From assembly GCA_946546925.1 (NCBI GenBank), contig CAMNOS010000003.1, positions 1 through 60,819 of the forward strand: a stretch of 60,819 nucleotides of DNA, in the 5' to 3' direction. The notes beneath the pieces were generated by a model. It had not been told where the DNA came from and made no database searches. It saw only the letters and a program-made list of their open reading frames with translations. The position numbers and the translations under genes are program-made. The DNA is from an uncultured Butyrivibrio sp. (GTDB lineage: Bacteria > Bacillota > Clostridia > Lachnospirales > Lachnospiraceae). Of the stretch, positions 19,753 through 29,149 are shown piece by piece. The stretch's first letter is position 1; each line of letters begins with the position of its first letter.

Positions 19753-21039
19753 CTACTTGGTTTCTCTGTTTACAAATTTGTTATGAAATTTTGAATACAT
19801 GATCTTCTGGCTGCTGTACAGACTGTGGTATCCGGAGAAGGTGTAACTCAGGGCTATGGCCAGAAGATAATACGGCATTCCTTTAAATCCGAACAGTTCA
19901 AAGCAGATGAACAGTGATGATATAGGACAGTTAGTCACGCCGCAGAACAGCGCTCCCATGCCTATTGCGGCGCACAAAGCCGGATCGAATCCAAATAGCT
20001 GTGAGTAGAGACATCCGAAGGTTGCACCAATATAAAGAGCCGGGACAATCTCGCCGCCTTTGTAGCCGGCTCCAAGTGTAAGTGCCGTAAACAGTGCCTT
20101 TACTGCGAATGCGTAATAAGGCGCCTCGCCTCTGATCGCCATCTCTATGACATTCATACCGGCGCCGTTGAAGTACCTTGTGCCTGAAATAAATGTAAGA
20201 GCCGCAACAATACATCCGCCCACAAAAACTCTCAGGTATGGATTGGGAAAGAACTTTTTATATGCCTTGCCAGATGCCTTGAGAATGTCACAGAAAAGCA
20301 CACTGACAAAGGCGCACAAAAGAGCAAGAACTCCGGTAAAAAAGCCTCGATAAATGTTGAGATCCGGAACTATTGCTACTGCAAACTGCTCACCGGAAAC
20401 CCCCATGTATCCTGCAATGCTCTGAGCCATCAGCGCTGAAATGACACACGGGACAAGAGCTGAATAGTACATAACACCGACATTTTCGATTTCCATCGCC
20501 ATGAATGAAGCTGTCATCGGAGTGCCAAAGAGCGCAGAAAAAGCGGCGCTCATTCCGCACATGGTCATGATCTTGATGTCGCCCTCGCGAAGCTTTAAGA
20601 ATCTGCCCAGATTATATCCTATGCTTCCTCCCATCTGAAGGGCTGCGCTCTCTCTTCCTGTAGAACCACCAAACAGATGAGTAATCGTCGTTGATATAAA
20701 GATAAGAGGAGCCTTAACGATCGGAAGATGCTCACCCTCCTGAATCGATTTGATTATCAGATTGGTGCCCTTGTCTTCATAATCCTTACAGAGCCTGTAT
20801 AGAAATACGATCAAAAGACCTGCAAACGGAAGCCCCAGGATTATCAGATCATGAGAAGTTCTGAAGGACGTGGCATAGCCAATTGCCATGGAAAAAGCAC
20901 CCCCGGTAACACCAACTATGGCACCGGTAACGCATCCAAGGATGAGCCATCGGAACAGAACTCGCGTCTTTCCAATCACATCAAGATCTGATACATGTTC
21001 GATTATGAAGTTAACAGGGGCATGATTTTTATTTTCCAT
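19753..21039 (-). CDS. ClC-family voltage-gated chloride channel
   Basis: GGSTGRESAALQMGGSIG, GYKGGEIVPALYIGATFG, multi-TM. Confidence 0.9.
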   Translation of the reverse strand: MENKNHAPVNFIIEHVSDLDVIGKTRVLFRWLILGCVTGAIVGVTGGAFSMAIGYATSFRTSHDLIILGLPFAGLLIVFLYRLCKDYEDKGTNLIIKSIQEGEHLPIVKAPLIFISTTITHLFGGSTGRESAALQMGGSIGYNLGRFLKLREGDIKIMTMCGMSAAFSALFGTPMTASFMAMEIENVGVMYYSALVPCVISALMAQSIAGYMGVSGEQFAVAIVPDLNIYRGFFTGVLALLCAFVSVLFCDILKASGKAYKKFFPNPYLRVFVGGCIVAALTFISGTRYFNGAGMNVIEMAIRGEAPYYAFAVKALFTALTLGAGYKGGEIVPALYIGATFGCLYSQLFGFDPALCAAIGMGALFCGVTNCPISSLFICFELFGFKGMPYYLLAIALSYTFSGYHSLYSSQKIMYSKFHNKFVNRETK

Positions 21040-21099
21040 ATTAGCTTAATGATAACACGAAAAACCGTTTTAAGAGAGGCTTTAACAAAATAAAATACG

Positions 21100-21123
21100 C
21101 AGAGCCCAAAAAGCTCTGCGCTA
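21100..21123 (-). terminator. Putative hairpin terminator between 21129-21449 and the ClC gene
   Basis: GCAGAGCccaaaaaGCTCTGC. Confidence 0.4.
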
Positions 21124-21128
21124 AACTT

Positions 21129-21449
21129 CTATATGTTCTCTACTGCCCTGAACTCATCAAACTGAGGATCCTCGACAAAATCAACTATCAGATTCATCGG
21201 TGTGAGACCAATGGCCTCGTGATGGATCTGCTGTCTTATGACCATCTTTTCATAGTTGGAGAGACATTCAAATTCAGGATGTGTCTCTCTATACTTCTCA
21301 TTGAGCTGGTCAAACAGGTTATACTCCGGATCTCCCCAAGCAAATACCTCGGCTGTCTTCAAATTTGGTTTGAACGGAGAATAGCGCATTTGTGTACTAG
21401 ACATAATCAGATGCTCCTTTCTCTTTGGCAGGAAGTCTGCTTCCTGCAT
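21129..21449 (-). CDS. Small hypothetical protein
   Basis: 106-aa ORF; likely start at internal MSSTQMRYSPFKPNLKTAEVFAWGDPEYN. Confidence 0.65.
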   Translation of the reverse strand: MQEADFLPKRKEHLIMSSTQMRYSPFKPNLKTAEVFAWGDPEYNLFDQLNEKYRETHPEFECLSNYEKMVIRQQIHHEAIGLTPMNLIVDFVEDPQFDEFRAVENI

Positions 21450-21715
21450 TTGTCCAAAAACAGAAGTACAAAGTCAAAGGATAGCAAGACATTAAATTAC
21501 CCTTTAAAATCATGATATCACAGATCACAATAAAATTTCAGAAAATTTAATAGATTTTTTATACAAAATTTCATTTTTGATTTCGGTAATTATTTTCATT
21601 TATTTTTAATACTTTTTTATTTTGTCATAATTGAATGGCACAAGCAAAAGGACTAGTATTACTTCAAAGGGGCAATCGGTAATGACGTGTTGCTCCACAG
21701 ATAAACGAGGTGAAA

Positions 21716-22072
21716 ATGAGTCTTTCAGTTGGTGGAATTGGAAATGCATATGGAATGAGCTTCATCCAGCCTATGAATTACAGTGTAAAGAATCAGGCGG
21801 ATGTCTCAGATGCTTTTATTGAGACGGGAATGAGCGGCGCCATAATGAATGTACCGCCCGTGGTATATCCCAACGCCCAGGCCGTCCCTTCAGGTGATAG
21901 CGAGAGCAATCCGCTTTCTCTTTCGGCGGGCAGCGTCAGAAAATCCCAGGAGGCCAACAAGCTTTACAACGATGTGGCAGCCAGATTTGAAGGTATGACG
22001 ACAGGCTATACACAGAGCACTGAGGGAATATCCTATGGTATGAGCGGAAGCAGAGTAGATCTCTTCGCCTGA
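21716..22072 (+). CDS. Small hypothetical protein
   Basis: MSLSVGGIGNAYGMSF...; RBS-like GAGGTG upstream; hairpin with T-run downstream. Confidence 0.65.
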   Translation: MSLSVGGIGNAYGMSFIQPMNYSVKNQADVSDAFIETGMSGAIMNVPPVVYPNAQAVPSGDSESNPLSLSAGSVRKSQEANKLYNDVAARFEGMTTGYTQSTEGISYGMSGSRVDLFA

Positions 22073-22091
22073 CCATATGGAAATCAAATAC

Positions 22092-22136
22092 AAAACGCAA
22101 AAGAGCGACTACCCAGAGGATGGTCGTTTTTTTGCG
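22092..22136 (+). terminator. Rho-independent terminator-like hairpin
   Basis: AACGCAAAAgagCGACtACC...GGATGGTCGTTTTTTTGCGT. Confidence 0.6.
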
Positions 22137-22157
22137 TGGGAAAATAATTATTTGGCA

Positions 22158-22202
22158 ATCTTAAACAAATCTTAAGAATTTTCGACGGTAAATCTTAAGA
22201 AT
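22158..22202. promoter_or_regulatory. Phased direct repeats (operator-like)
   Basis: ATCTTAAACAA / ATCTTAAGAAT / 12 nt / ATCTTAAGAAT upstream of 22326; perfect 14-mer AAATCTTAAGAATT at 22167-22180 and 22190-22203. Confidence 0.5.
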
Positions 22203-22325
22203 TATCTGCTAGTATTTCTTTTGTGCAGTTCTGCACTTTCTTGGCATATCGCCGGAAAATCATTTTTTACAGTATTGCGATGCCGGCGGCTATGGCCATT
22301 GTGGCATCCAAAAGAAAGGACAAGT

Positions 22326-23114
22326 ATGAATATAATTAGTAAGCTGGAGGCAGAGAAAGCTCGCTTGGAGTCGCAAATTGCCAGGGAAACCTATGACTTC
22401 GAGATGGCGAATTATCCTGAGGGCCGCCTGAATATCAAACAGGCTGGAAAGTATTACAAAATGTATCATGTATATAGTACCCCGACTGGCACAAAAAGGA
22501 CTTATATCAAGAAGAAAAACATAGACCTGGCCCAGTGTCTTGCTCAGAAGGCATACAAAAAAACTTCTATCCAGGCTCATAAGAAGGAATTGCAGGCTAT
22601 AAATGCATATCTTAGATATTATCCCAGAAAGTCGCCGGATGACTACTTTAGGAATTCTTCTGAATACAAAAGACTGCTTGAGGATTTCATTCCTATATCT
22701 GAAGCATATAATGATTGGGCGTGTGAAGAGTATGAACGCAATCCGGAGTACCCGGAACGGCTGATTTATCCGACCATGAAAGGTGATATGGTCCGTTCAA
22801 AATCAGAAGCGATGATAGCCGATGAATTCTACAGGCGTGGGATTCCATACAGATATGAGTACAAGACTACAATTGGTGGATATGATGTGTATCCGGATTT
22901 TACTATCATTGACCCAGTGTCCGGAAAGACTTACATTTGGGAACATTTTGGCAAGATGGACGACGATGATTATGTTAACAAATGTATCTGGAAGCTGCGC
23001 TTGTACCTGAGCAATGGCTATATTCCGCAAGTCAGTCTGTTGACGACTTATGAAACCGGGATGGACCCACTCACCTCTGTCAGAGTAGTTGAGACAATAG
23101 ACCAGTTTTTCTAG
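22326..23114 (+). CDS. Solo PD-(D/E)XK-like nuclease-domain protein
   Basis: RSKSEAMIADEFYRRGIPYRYEYKT...VYPDFTIIDPVSGKTYIWEHFGKMDDDDYVNKCIWKLRLYLSNGYIP: E...D...ExH arrangement after a coiled-coil N-terminus; RBS AAAGGA before ATG at 22326. Confidence 0.75.
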   Translation: MNIISKLEAEKARLESQIARETYDFEMANYPEGRLNIKQAGKYYKMYHVYSTPTGTKRTYIKKKNIDLAQCLAQKAYKKTSIQAHKKELQAINAYLRYYPRKSPDDYFRNSSEYKRLLEDFIPISEAYNDWACEEYERNPEYPERLIYPTMKGDMVRSKSEAMIADEFYRRGIPYRYEYKTTIGGYDVYPDFTIIDPVSGKTYIWEHFGKMDDDDYVNKCIWKLRLYLSNGYIPQVSLLTTYETGMDPLTSVRVVETIDQFF

Positions 23115-23150
23115 AGCGCAAAACAGGTCAAAATAGCTGGTGCAAGCACT

Positions 23151-23585
23151 TTGGGGGCCAATCTTAAAAAACACCTCTTACAGTTACAAAATCCACTGGA
23201 AAATACGAATTTATAATCCCTATGAATTGATTGTATGCAATGCAGTGTACTCCATAGGGATTTTTTTTGTAATGAGCCCCCAATTTGAAATCAATCAGAA
23301 TTTTCTGCAGCATCTCCAGGACTAGACATTTTGGGGGCAAAGCGCTCTGAAACTATCTATATGGTACAAAAAGGATATGCGGACTATTAGATGGTGCGCA
23401 ATATAAAATGACACCATCTAATATTTGTAACTGTACGAAGTCTTTTTTGAATTGAGCCCCCACAGGTATAAAAATAATACTGGTCCCCTATCATGTCAAA
23501 ATCTGCTATATGGTACAAACCCCCGCTATCGTCTTACTTTTTGATCTCTGGCTGCCTGCGTCTGACAATAACCGACAGCCTAAGT
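23151..23585 (-). repeat. Right copy of the ~420 bp structured inverted repeat
   Basis: Reverse complement of 18115-18533; carries ~14 extra nt (CTCTGGCTGCCTGC) near its outer end. Confidence 0.92.
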
Positions 23586-23635
23586 CTGCCATTTCCCAGC
23601 GACTTACCTGCTGCTTTATCCAGCCACTGATCTTC

Positions 23636-23971
23636 TCATTCCATCTCCAGTATCTGCTTTCGCTGCTCAATAAGCTTGTCATAGAGAGCCCTGTAGTCTA
23701 CGCTCTCCTTAGCACGCAGATGCTCTGTGATCTCACAGATTGTATTATAGAGCGGAGCGAGTGCAAGATTACCTATTACACCCTTTAGGGCATGAACGGT
23801 CTCAAAGGCCTCATCAAAATTACCTGAATCAAGGACATCGCCAAGGGTGTTAAATCTCTCATCCGAAAGGCCCAGCTCTACCATTTCAAGGTAGAAGTCC
23901 TCCATTCCCATGCATCTTTCAAGTCCCTCATCAACATTTGCACCAAATTGTCTCAGGGTATCTATAGTCAT
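23636..23971 (-). CDS. Hpt (histidine phosphotransfer) domain protein
   Basis: FETVHALKGVIGNLAL Hpt signature; start placed at internal Met (MTIDTLRQFGANVDEGL). Confidence 0.82.
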   Translation of the reverse strand: MTIDTLRQFGANVDEGLERCMGMEDFYLEMVELGLSDERFNTLGDVLDSGNFDEAFETVHALKGVIGNLALAPLYNTICEITEHLRAKESVDYRALYDKLIEQRKQILEME

Positions 23972-24066
23972 TTTCCGCTCCTTTCTCCAAATGTCTAACA
24001 TCATAATTAACATCATAGCCGCTAATACAGAGCCGTACATCACATTACATTTATGCTGTCATCCTG

Positions 24067-25815
24067 TTATTTGAAGCATCCGAGATTCCTCTCGATAAGA
24101 TGCCCAAATTCGCTGGAAGACACAGGCTTTGAGAAGTAGTAACCCTGTATGATATCACAGCCGGCCTTCTTCAAAAGCAGATACTGCTCTGCATTTTCAA
24201 CGCCCTCAGCAATGACCGGAACTCCAAGAAACCTTGCGATCTCCAGAATGAATTCCACCATGCTCATTTCCTTGTTATTCTCAGCGATGTCCTTGATAAA
24301 GGCCATGTCGAGTTTGAGAGCATCAATCGGCAGGGAGGTGAGCATATTCAGGGATGAGTAGCCCTTGCCGAAATCATCCATCTCAACTTTAAAGCCTGCA
24401 TCTCTCAGGCTCTTAACTACTTCGATCATGGTGTTTACGGAATCGGTATAAGCTGTCTCGGTAATCTCCAGATGAAGGTCCGCCGGATCAAGGTTATTAT
24501 CGCTTATGACCTTCTTCAGGAACTCCAGAAGATCGGGATCAAATATATCAACCCTCGAGACATTGACAGACACCGGTACCTTCACGCCGTACATGTCATG
24601 CCAAATGCGCACCTGTCTGGCGGCCTCCTGCCACACGAATCTGTCCAACTCCTTGATGCGCCCGTTTTCCTCAAAAAGCGGAATAAAGAAGTCCGGTCTG
24701 ACAAGCCCGTATTCAGGATGTTTCCAGCGAACAAGGACCTCGGCACTGCACAGTTCTGGCTGGTCTTCATGAATATCATATTTTGGCTGAAAGACAATCT
24801 TGAACTGATTTTCCAAAAGAGCTTTCTCAATATCTCCCAGAAGCTTGGCCTCGTAAATCTCCCTCTCATGCATCCGGTTGTCATAAACCGACAGCGTATC
24901 CTGTCCCGCATTCCTTGAAAGCAGGTTGCAGGCCTGAAGAGCCCTGTCAAACCGCTGCTCAAGATTCACCGAGTGGTAGATATCCGGGTATACTCCAATC
25001 CTTAGCCTTATATCCTGAACCTCCAGCATTTCAGCCAGTAAATTGGAAAGAGTTCTCATCAGAAAATCATAATTCTCCTGATGCTCGATATACATGTAGA
25101 AGCAGTCAGCATTGGTCCTGCAAGCAACTCCTCCGCACGCCCTCGAAGCATTTCTTACCCCCTCCGCGATCACCTTGATCACTCTGTCGCCAAAATTCCT
25201 TCCGTACAGCTCATTGATAAGATGGAACTTGCTGACATTGACTACAATGGCATCCACTTCCTGGTCCGGGTGGAACTTGTCATACTCCTGGGAATACCGG
25301 AAAAAGTATTCCTTAGTCATAAGCCCCGTCAGCTTATCCACTCCCGTTGCTCCGATGATGCTCCTGCCGATGGAAAGCTCAATGGATCGCCTGATCCTGG
25401 CCTTGATGACCTCCGGATTATCGTAAGGCTTGCTCAGAAAATCCACGGCCCCTCTGTGCAGACTCTCGACTTCAGCAGACTTATCGGATGTGAGCACAAT
25501 TACCGGAATATCGCGCAGTTCCTCGTTTGTTCGCATCTCATCGAGTACTGCATAGCCGTTTCCGTCAGGCATGTAAAGGTCAAGAAGCACCAGTGACAGA
25601 AGATCCTTCTGCTTTTTGATCTCCGAAATCGCCTCCTTACCTGTCTGGGCGTAAGCTACGTCATATTCCTCGCCAAGTATGTTTCCAAGGAGCCTCAGAT
25701 TCACAGGCTCATCATCCACAATGAGTATCGTGCGCCTGAAATCGCGTTCATACTTAGCCTCTATGTCCAGCTGACTGTTATCAAAGTTCATTTCCACTCC
25801 TTCTCTTGACTGCAT
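24067..25815 (-). CDS. Response regulator with REC, degenerate GGDEF and EAL domains
   Basis: REC ILIVDDEPVNLRLLG; RTNADCFYMYIE replaces GGDEF; EAL motifs AEVLVRW, LEITETAYTD, MDDFGKGYSSLNML, VIAEGVEN. Confidence 0.9.
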   Translation of the reverse strand: MQSREGVEMNFDNSQLDIEAKYERDFRRTILIVDDEPVNLRLLGNILGEEYDVAYAQTGKEAISEIKKQKDLLSLVLLDLYMPDGNGYAVLDEMRTNEELRDIPVIVLTSDKSAEVESLHRGAVDFLSKPYDNPEVIKARIRRSIELSIGRSIIGATGVDKLTGLMTKEYFFRYSQEYDKFHPDQEVDAIVVNVSKFHLINELYGRNFGDRVIKVIAEGVRNASRACGGVACRTNADCFYMYIEHQENYDFLMRTLSNLLAEMLEVQDIRLRIGVYPDIYHSVNLEQRFDRALQACNLLSRNAGQDTLSVYDNRMHEREIYEAKLLGDIEKALLENQFKIVFQPKYDIHEDQPELCSAEVLVRWKHPEYGLVRPDFFIPLFEENGRIKELDRFVWQEAARQVRIWHDMYGVKVPVSVNVSRVDIFDPDLLEFLKKVISDNNLDPADLHLEITETAYTDSVNTMIEVVKSLRDAGFKVEMDDFGKGYSSLNMLTSLPIDALKLDMAFIKDIAENNKEMSMVEFILEIARFLGVPVIAEGVENAEQYLLLKKAGCDIIQGYYFSKPVSSSEFGHLIERNLGCFK

Positions 25816-25994
25816 TTTTCTAAAAAGAGCACAATTTCACTTATAATACCATTATAAATGTTTTTGAGGTTTATTTGCTCTTCTAATGATATATTTTCGC
25901 AAAATTACATACTTTATACAGAATATTTTTACAATTATTTAAGCAATATAACCCCCCGGCTGTGGTACGATTTTGTTAATAACGAGGTGAACCT

Positions 25995-27305
25995 ATGGGT
26001 AAAAATCACAAGATTCTGATCGTAGACGATGAAAAAATTTCCCTCAGAATGACGGATCACATATTGTCAAGTGAGTACGATACCATCTGTGCCGCATCCG
26101 GAAAAGAAGCCATAGAGCTGTTCAAGGCAGAGCGTCCGGATCTTGTTCTCTCAGACCTGCGGATGCCTGAAATCGATGGATTTGAGCTGCAGAAAATGCT
26201 TCAGGATGAGATGGGGTTCCAGGTTCCTTTTATGTTCATGACCTCAGACAAAAAGGACGTGACTGAGAGTATCGGCTTCTCCATGGGAGCACTCGACTTT
26301 ATCCGTAAGCCCTTCAGAGCAGATGTCCTTCTAAGGCGCGTCTCCAATATACTGACAACCGTGGAACAGATCCGCGGTCTCAAAAAAGCCGCTGTCACCG
26401 ATCCCATGACAGGTCTTCTCAATAAGGCTTCTTCCCAGGAAGAGATTGATATTCTGGCAAAAGACAACATTGGCGCCCTGATGATGATCGACCTTGACAG
26501 CTTCAAGCCTGTCAACGACATCTACGGTCACGACATGGGCGATAAGATTCTGATAAGATTCTCTGAGATCATTCGCTCAGCCATACGCTCCACCGACCTT
26601 GCCGGCCGCATGGGAGGTGATGAATTCGTGGTATTCTGTAAGAATATCAACGACGAAGAAGTCATAGCAGACAAGACCAGATGGATCAATGAGCAGATCA
26701 CGCTGTCAGCAAAAGAGCTGCTGGGCGAGGACATGACCATACCCCTTGGAGCATCTATCGGATGCTCATTTGCACCGGACAATGGCAAAGACTTCCTGAC
26801 TCTTTTCAAAAAGGCAGACAAAGCCCTCTACGATGTTAAGCAAAACGGAAAGCATGGATACAAAATTTTCTCAGATCCAAAGAAAAGTGAGGAAAACGCA
26901 TCTTCAGAACCCACTGCTCTGGCAACTGCCATGATGCTCATGGGCGAAAGAAGTCCCGGAAAGGGCGCCATGGTGCTGCCCACAGAACAGTACAAGATCA
27001 TATATCAGTTTCTGTCAAGGGTTGTGGTCAACTATCAGAAAAACATCCACGTGATGCTCTTCTCAGTCAAGATCCACGGCGATCTTGATCCGGAAAAAGT
27101 CATGGAAGCCTTCGTAGAAGTGATGAAGAATTCTTTAAGACAGAGCGATGTCATTACTCCGTACGGACGAAACCAGGTCCTGCTGATACTTTTGAAGACC
27201 ACGGCAATAGATATAGATGTGGTCTCAGAAAGGATAATGATGAACTGGGATGCCAGCAAATACAGCGATATGTGCAATGTTACTTTCGAAGTAAATACTA
27301 TGTGA
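25995..27305 (+). CDS. Response regulator REC-GGDEF (diguanylate cyclase)
   Basis: KILIVDDEKISLRMTD, VLSDLRMPEIDG; RMGGDEFVVFC intact GGDEF. Confidence 0.92.
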   Translation: MGKNHKILIVDDEKISLRMTDHILSSEYDTICAASGKEAIELFKAERPDLVLSDLRMPEIDGFELQKMLQDEMGFQVPFMFMTSDKKDVTESIGFSMGALDFIRKPFRADVLLRRVSNILTTVEQIRGLKKAAVTDPMTGLLNKASSQEEIDILAKDNIGALMMIDLDSFKPVNDIYGHDMGDKILIRFSEIIRSAIRSTDLAGRMGGDEFVVFCKNINDEEVIADKTRWINEQITLSAKELLGEDMTIPLGASIGCSFAPDNGKDFLTLFKKADKALYDVKQNGKHGYKIFSDPKKSEENASSEPTALATAMMLMGERSPGKGAMVLPTEQYKIIYQFLSRVVVNYQKNIHVMLFSVKIHGDLDPEKVMEAFVEVMKNSLRQSDVITPYGRNQVLLILLKTTAIDIDVVSERIMMNWDASKYSDMCNVTFEVNTM

Positions 27306-27345
27306 CGATACGATGCCGGAGTCCCGTCATATGCATTCAAAAAAA

Positions 27346-27386
27346 TAACTGTTGCGGAAAAAGCTTTTCCGCAACAGTTTTTTCAT
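27346..27386. terminator. Bidirectional terminator
   Basis: AACTGTTGCGGAAAAAGCTTTTCCGCAACAGTTTTTT. Confidence 0.88.
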
Positions 27387-27697
27387 ACATTCTCGTTGTG
27401 CTCAAGAAGATAGTCATTAAGTGCATCTGTGATCTCATCGCCGTCGATTCCGTGAACCGCACATGCCTCAGCCAGCGATTCCATCTGTGATGCGGGACAG
27501 GAGATGCAGCCCATGCCGCACTCCATAAGGAATCTCGCAGCGATCGGATGCTTGGAAATAATATCTCCAACAAGCATGCTTGAATCTATGATATCGCCGC
27601 CGGCGCCCTCTGTTTCCTTCCTGATCTCTTCGTTCTCCATATTACCTGCCTCTCTTTCTGTATCACTTCCAAAGAATAAATCCTTTAATGATCCCAT
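27383..27697 (-). CDS. DUF1858 (hybrid-cluster-associated disulfide) domain protein
   Basis: MLVGDIISKHPIAARFLMECGMGCISCPASQMESLAEACAVHGID. Confidence 0.87.
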   Translation of the reverse strand: MGSLKDLFFGSDTEREAGNMENEEIRKETEGAGGDIIDSSMLVGDIISKHPIAARFLMECGMGCISCPASQMESLAEACAVHGIDGDEITDALNDYLLEHNENV

Positions 27698-27754
27698 TAT
27701 TATACTCCTTTTATGTAAAGATAAAATGCAAAATTTAAATTGCGTAAAATCATT

Positions 27755-28789
27755 TTACCCCACACTCACTTCTCCTGCAAGTACCTTTTTGTAGTCCTCG
27801 TAGTTTTTCTTAAGAAGTTCCGGAGTGCTGAGCTCATATGGACACTTTGTAGTGCAGGCTCTGCAGTTTATGCAGGTATCGATCTTGGCCATCTCCTCCT
27901 GCCACTGCCTGCTAAGCCAGGACTCTGATGGAGCACGCCTTATCATAAGGGACATCCTTGCACAGTTGTTGATCTTGATTCCCATAGGACATGGCATACA
28001 GTAACCGCACCCCCTGCAGAAATCCCCTGCCAGTTCAGCTTTTTCTTTTTCAATAAAAGAACTGATCTCAGGAGTCATTTCAGGTGTGTTGTCCATATAT
28101 GAAAGCCACTCATCAAGCTCTTTCTCGCGCTGGATACCCCAGATGGGCATAACGTTGTCAAATTCGTTCATAAACGCCATTGCAGCATCCGACCTGTTGA
28201 TCAGACCTCCTGCAAGGCCCTTCATCGCAATATATCCCATGTTGTGTTCTTTGCAGAGGCTGACAAGTTCAAGTTCCTTGTCAGATGAAAGATAGCTCAG
28301 CGGGAACTGCAGCGTTTCGTACAGATCACTCTCAATCAGTTCCCTGGCCACCATAAGCTTGTGGGCAGTTACTCCTATGTGTATGATCTTCCCCTGCTCC
28401 TTAGCCTTTTGCATGCACTCATACATGCCAGTTCCGTCACCGGGTCTGTAACACTGCCCCACCATATGAAACTGATACAGATCAATGTGGTCTGTCTGCA
28501 GGTTATTAAGTGATGTATCCAGATCCTTCCAGAAGTCCTCAGGCGTTTTGGCTGCGGTCTTGGTTGCTATGAATATTCTGTCCCTGATGCCGGATTCGCC
28601 AAAGGCTTTTCCAAGCTTTTCCTCACTGTCTGTGTAGGCCCTTGCGGTATCAAAATAAGTCATGCCGCCTTCGTAAGCCTTTCTGAGTATCCTGACCGCC
28701 TCATCCATCGATACTCTCTGTATGGGAAGTGCACCAAAGCCGTTCTGAGGCGCTGTTATACCGGTTTTACCAAGCGTGATGTTCTTCAT
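27755..28789 (-). CDS. Aldo/keto reductase with C-terminal 4Fe-4S binding domain
   Basis: GFGALPIQRV, FDTARAYTDSEEKLG, IHIGVTAHK; CRGCGYCMPCPMGI and CINCRACTTKCPY clusters. Confidence 0.9.
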   Translation of the reverse strand: MKNITLGKTGITAPQNGFGALPIQRVSMDEAVRILRKAYEGGMTYFDTARAYTDSEEKLGKAFGESGIRDRIFIATKTAAKTPEDFWKDLDTSLNNLQTDHIDLYQFHMVGQCYRPGDGTGMYECMQKAKEQGKIIHIGVTAHKLMVARELIESDLYETLQFPLSYLSSDKELELVSLCKEHNMGYIAMKGLAGGLINRSDAAMAFMNEFDNVMPIWGIQREKELDEWLSYMDNTPEMTPEISSFIEKEKAELAGDFCRGCGYCMPCPMGIKINNCARMSLMIRRAPSESWLSRQWQEEMAKIDTCINCRACTTKCPYELSTPELLKKNYEDYKKVLAGEVSVG

Positions 28790-28807
28790 AAGAAATCCTC
28801 CTTAGTT

Positions 28808-29083
28808 TCATTGAAAGAATCGTATCTTAAGTCCGTCTGTCTCTTTTGCAGCACGCTGTGCCATTTTTCGAAGCTTACCTATATAATCAGAAAGCCGGCA
28901 ATCAGCTGACGCAGCATTGTAAAAGATAATATTCCAGCCTTCACCGCATTCAGTCAGAATGTCGTAAAGCGCATCCAGATTCCGGCCGTAATAATCAGGA
29001 AGCGGAAGCTCTTTTGCAAGGAGCCCGTGGAGCTCTTCTTTTGTCGCAATACTTCTCAGATCAATGTAAAAAACTTTCTCCAT
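28808..29083 (-). CDS. Barstar-family ribonuclease inhibitor
   Basis: [54 protein letters not shown]: barstar signature (P-x-YYGxNLDALxD); start placed at internal Met. Confidence 0.88.
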   Translation of the reverse strand: MEKVFYIDLRSIATKEELHGLLAKELPLPDYYGRNLDALYDILTECGEGWNIIFYNAASADCRLSDYIGKLRKMAQRAAKETDGLKIRFFQ

Positions 29084-29149
29084 ATTTTCTCCATATTTCA
29101 AAGATCCTGTACAGCCTAAGAAACAAAACATTAAAGCTTACACTAATGC

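Noticed and set aside
21650-21710. Riboswitch upstream of 21716-22072 (GGGGCAATCGGTAATGACGTGTTGCTCC hairpin)
   Set aside because: Only one short hairpin; does not match consensus of c-di-GMP, preQ1, SAM, TPP or other riboswitches I know.
18115-23585. Ordinary IS element or transposon with terminal inverted repeats
   Set aside because: No transposase, recombinase or target-site duplication is recognisable, and the interior genes (ClC channel, DUF2752, DUF4234) look like chromosomal cargo. I cannot exclude a non-autonomous composite element, so the repeat itself is kept as a finding.
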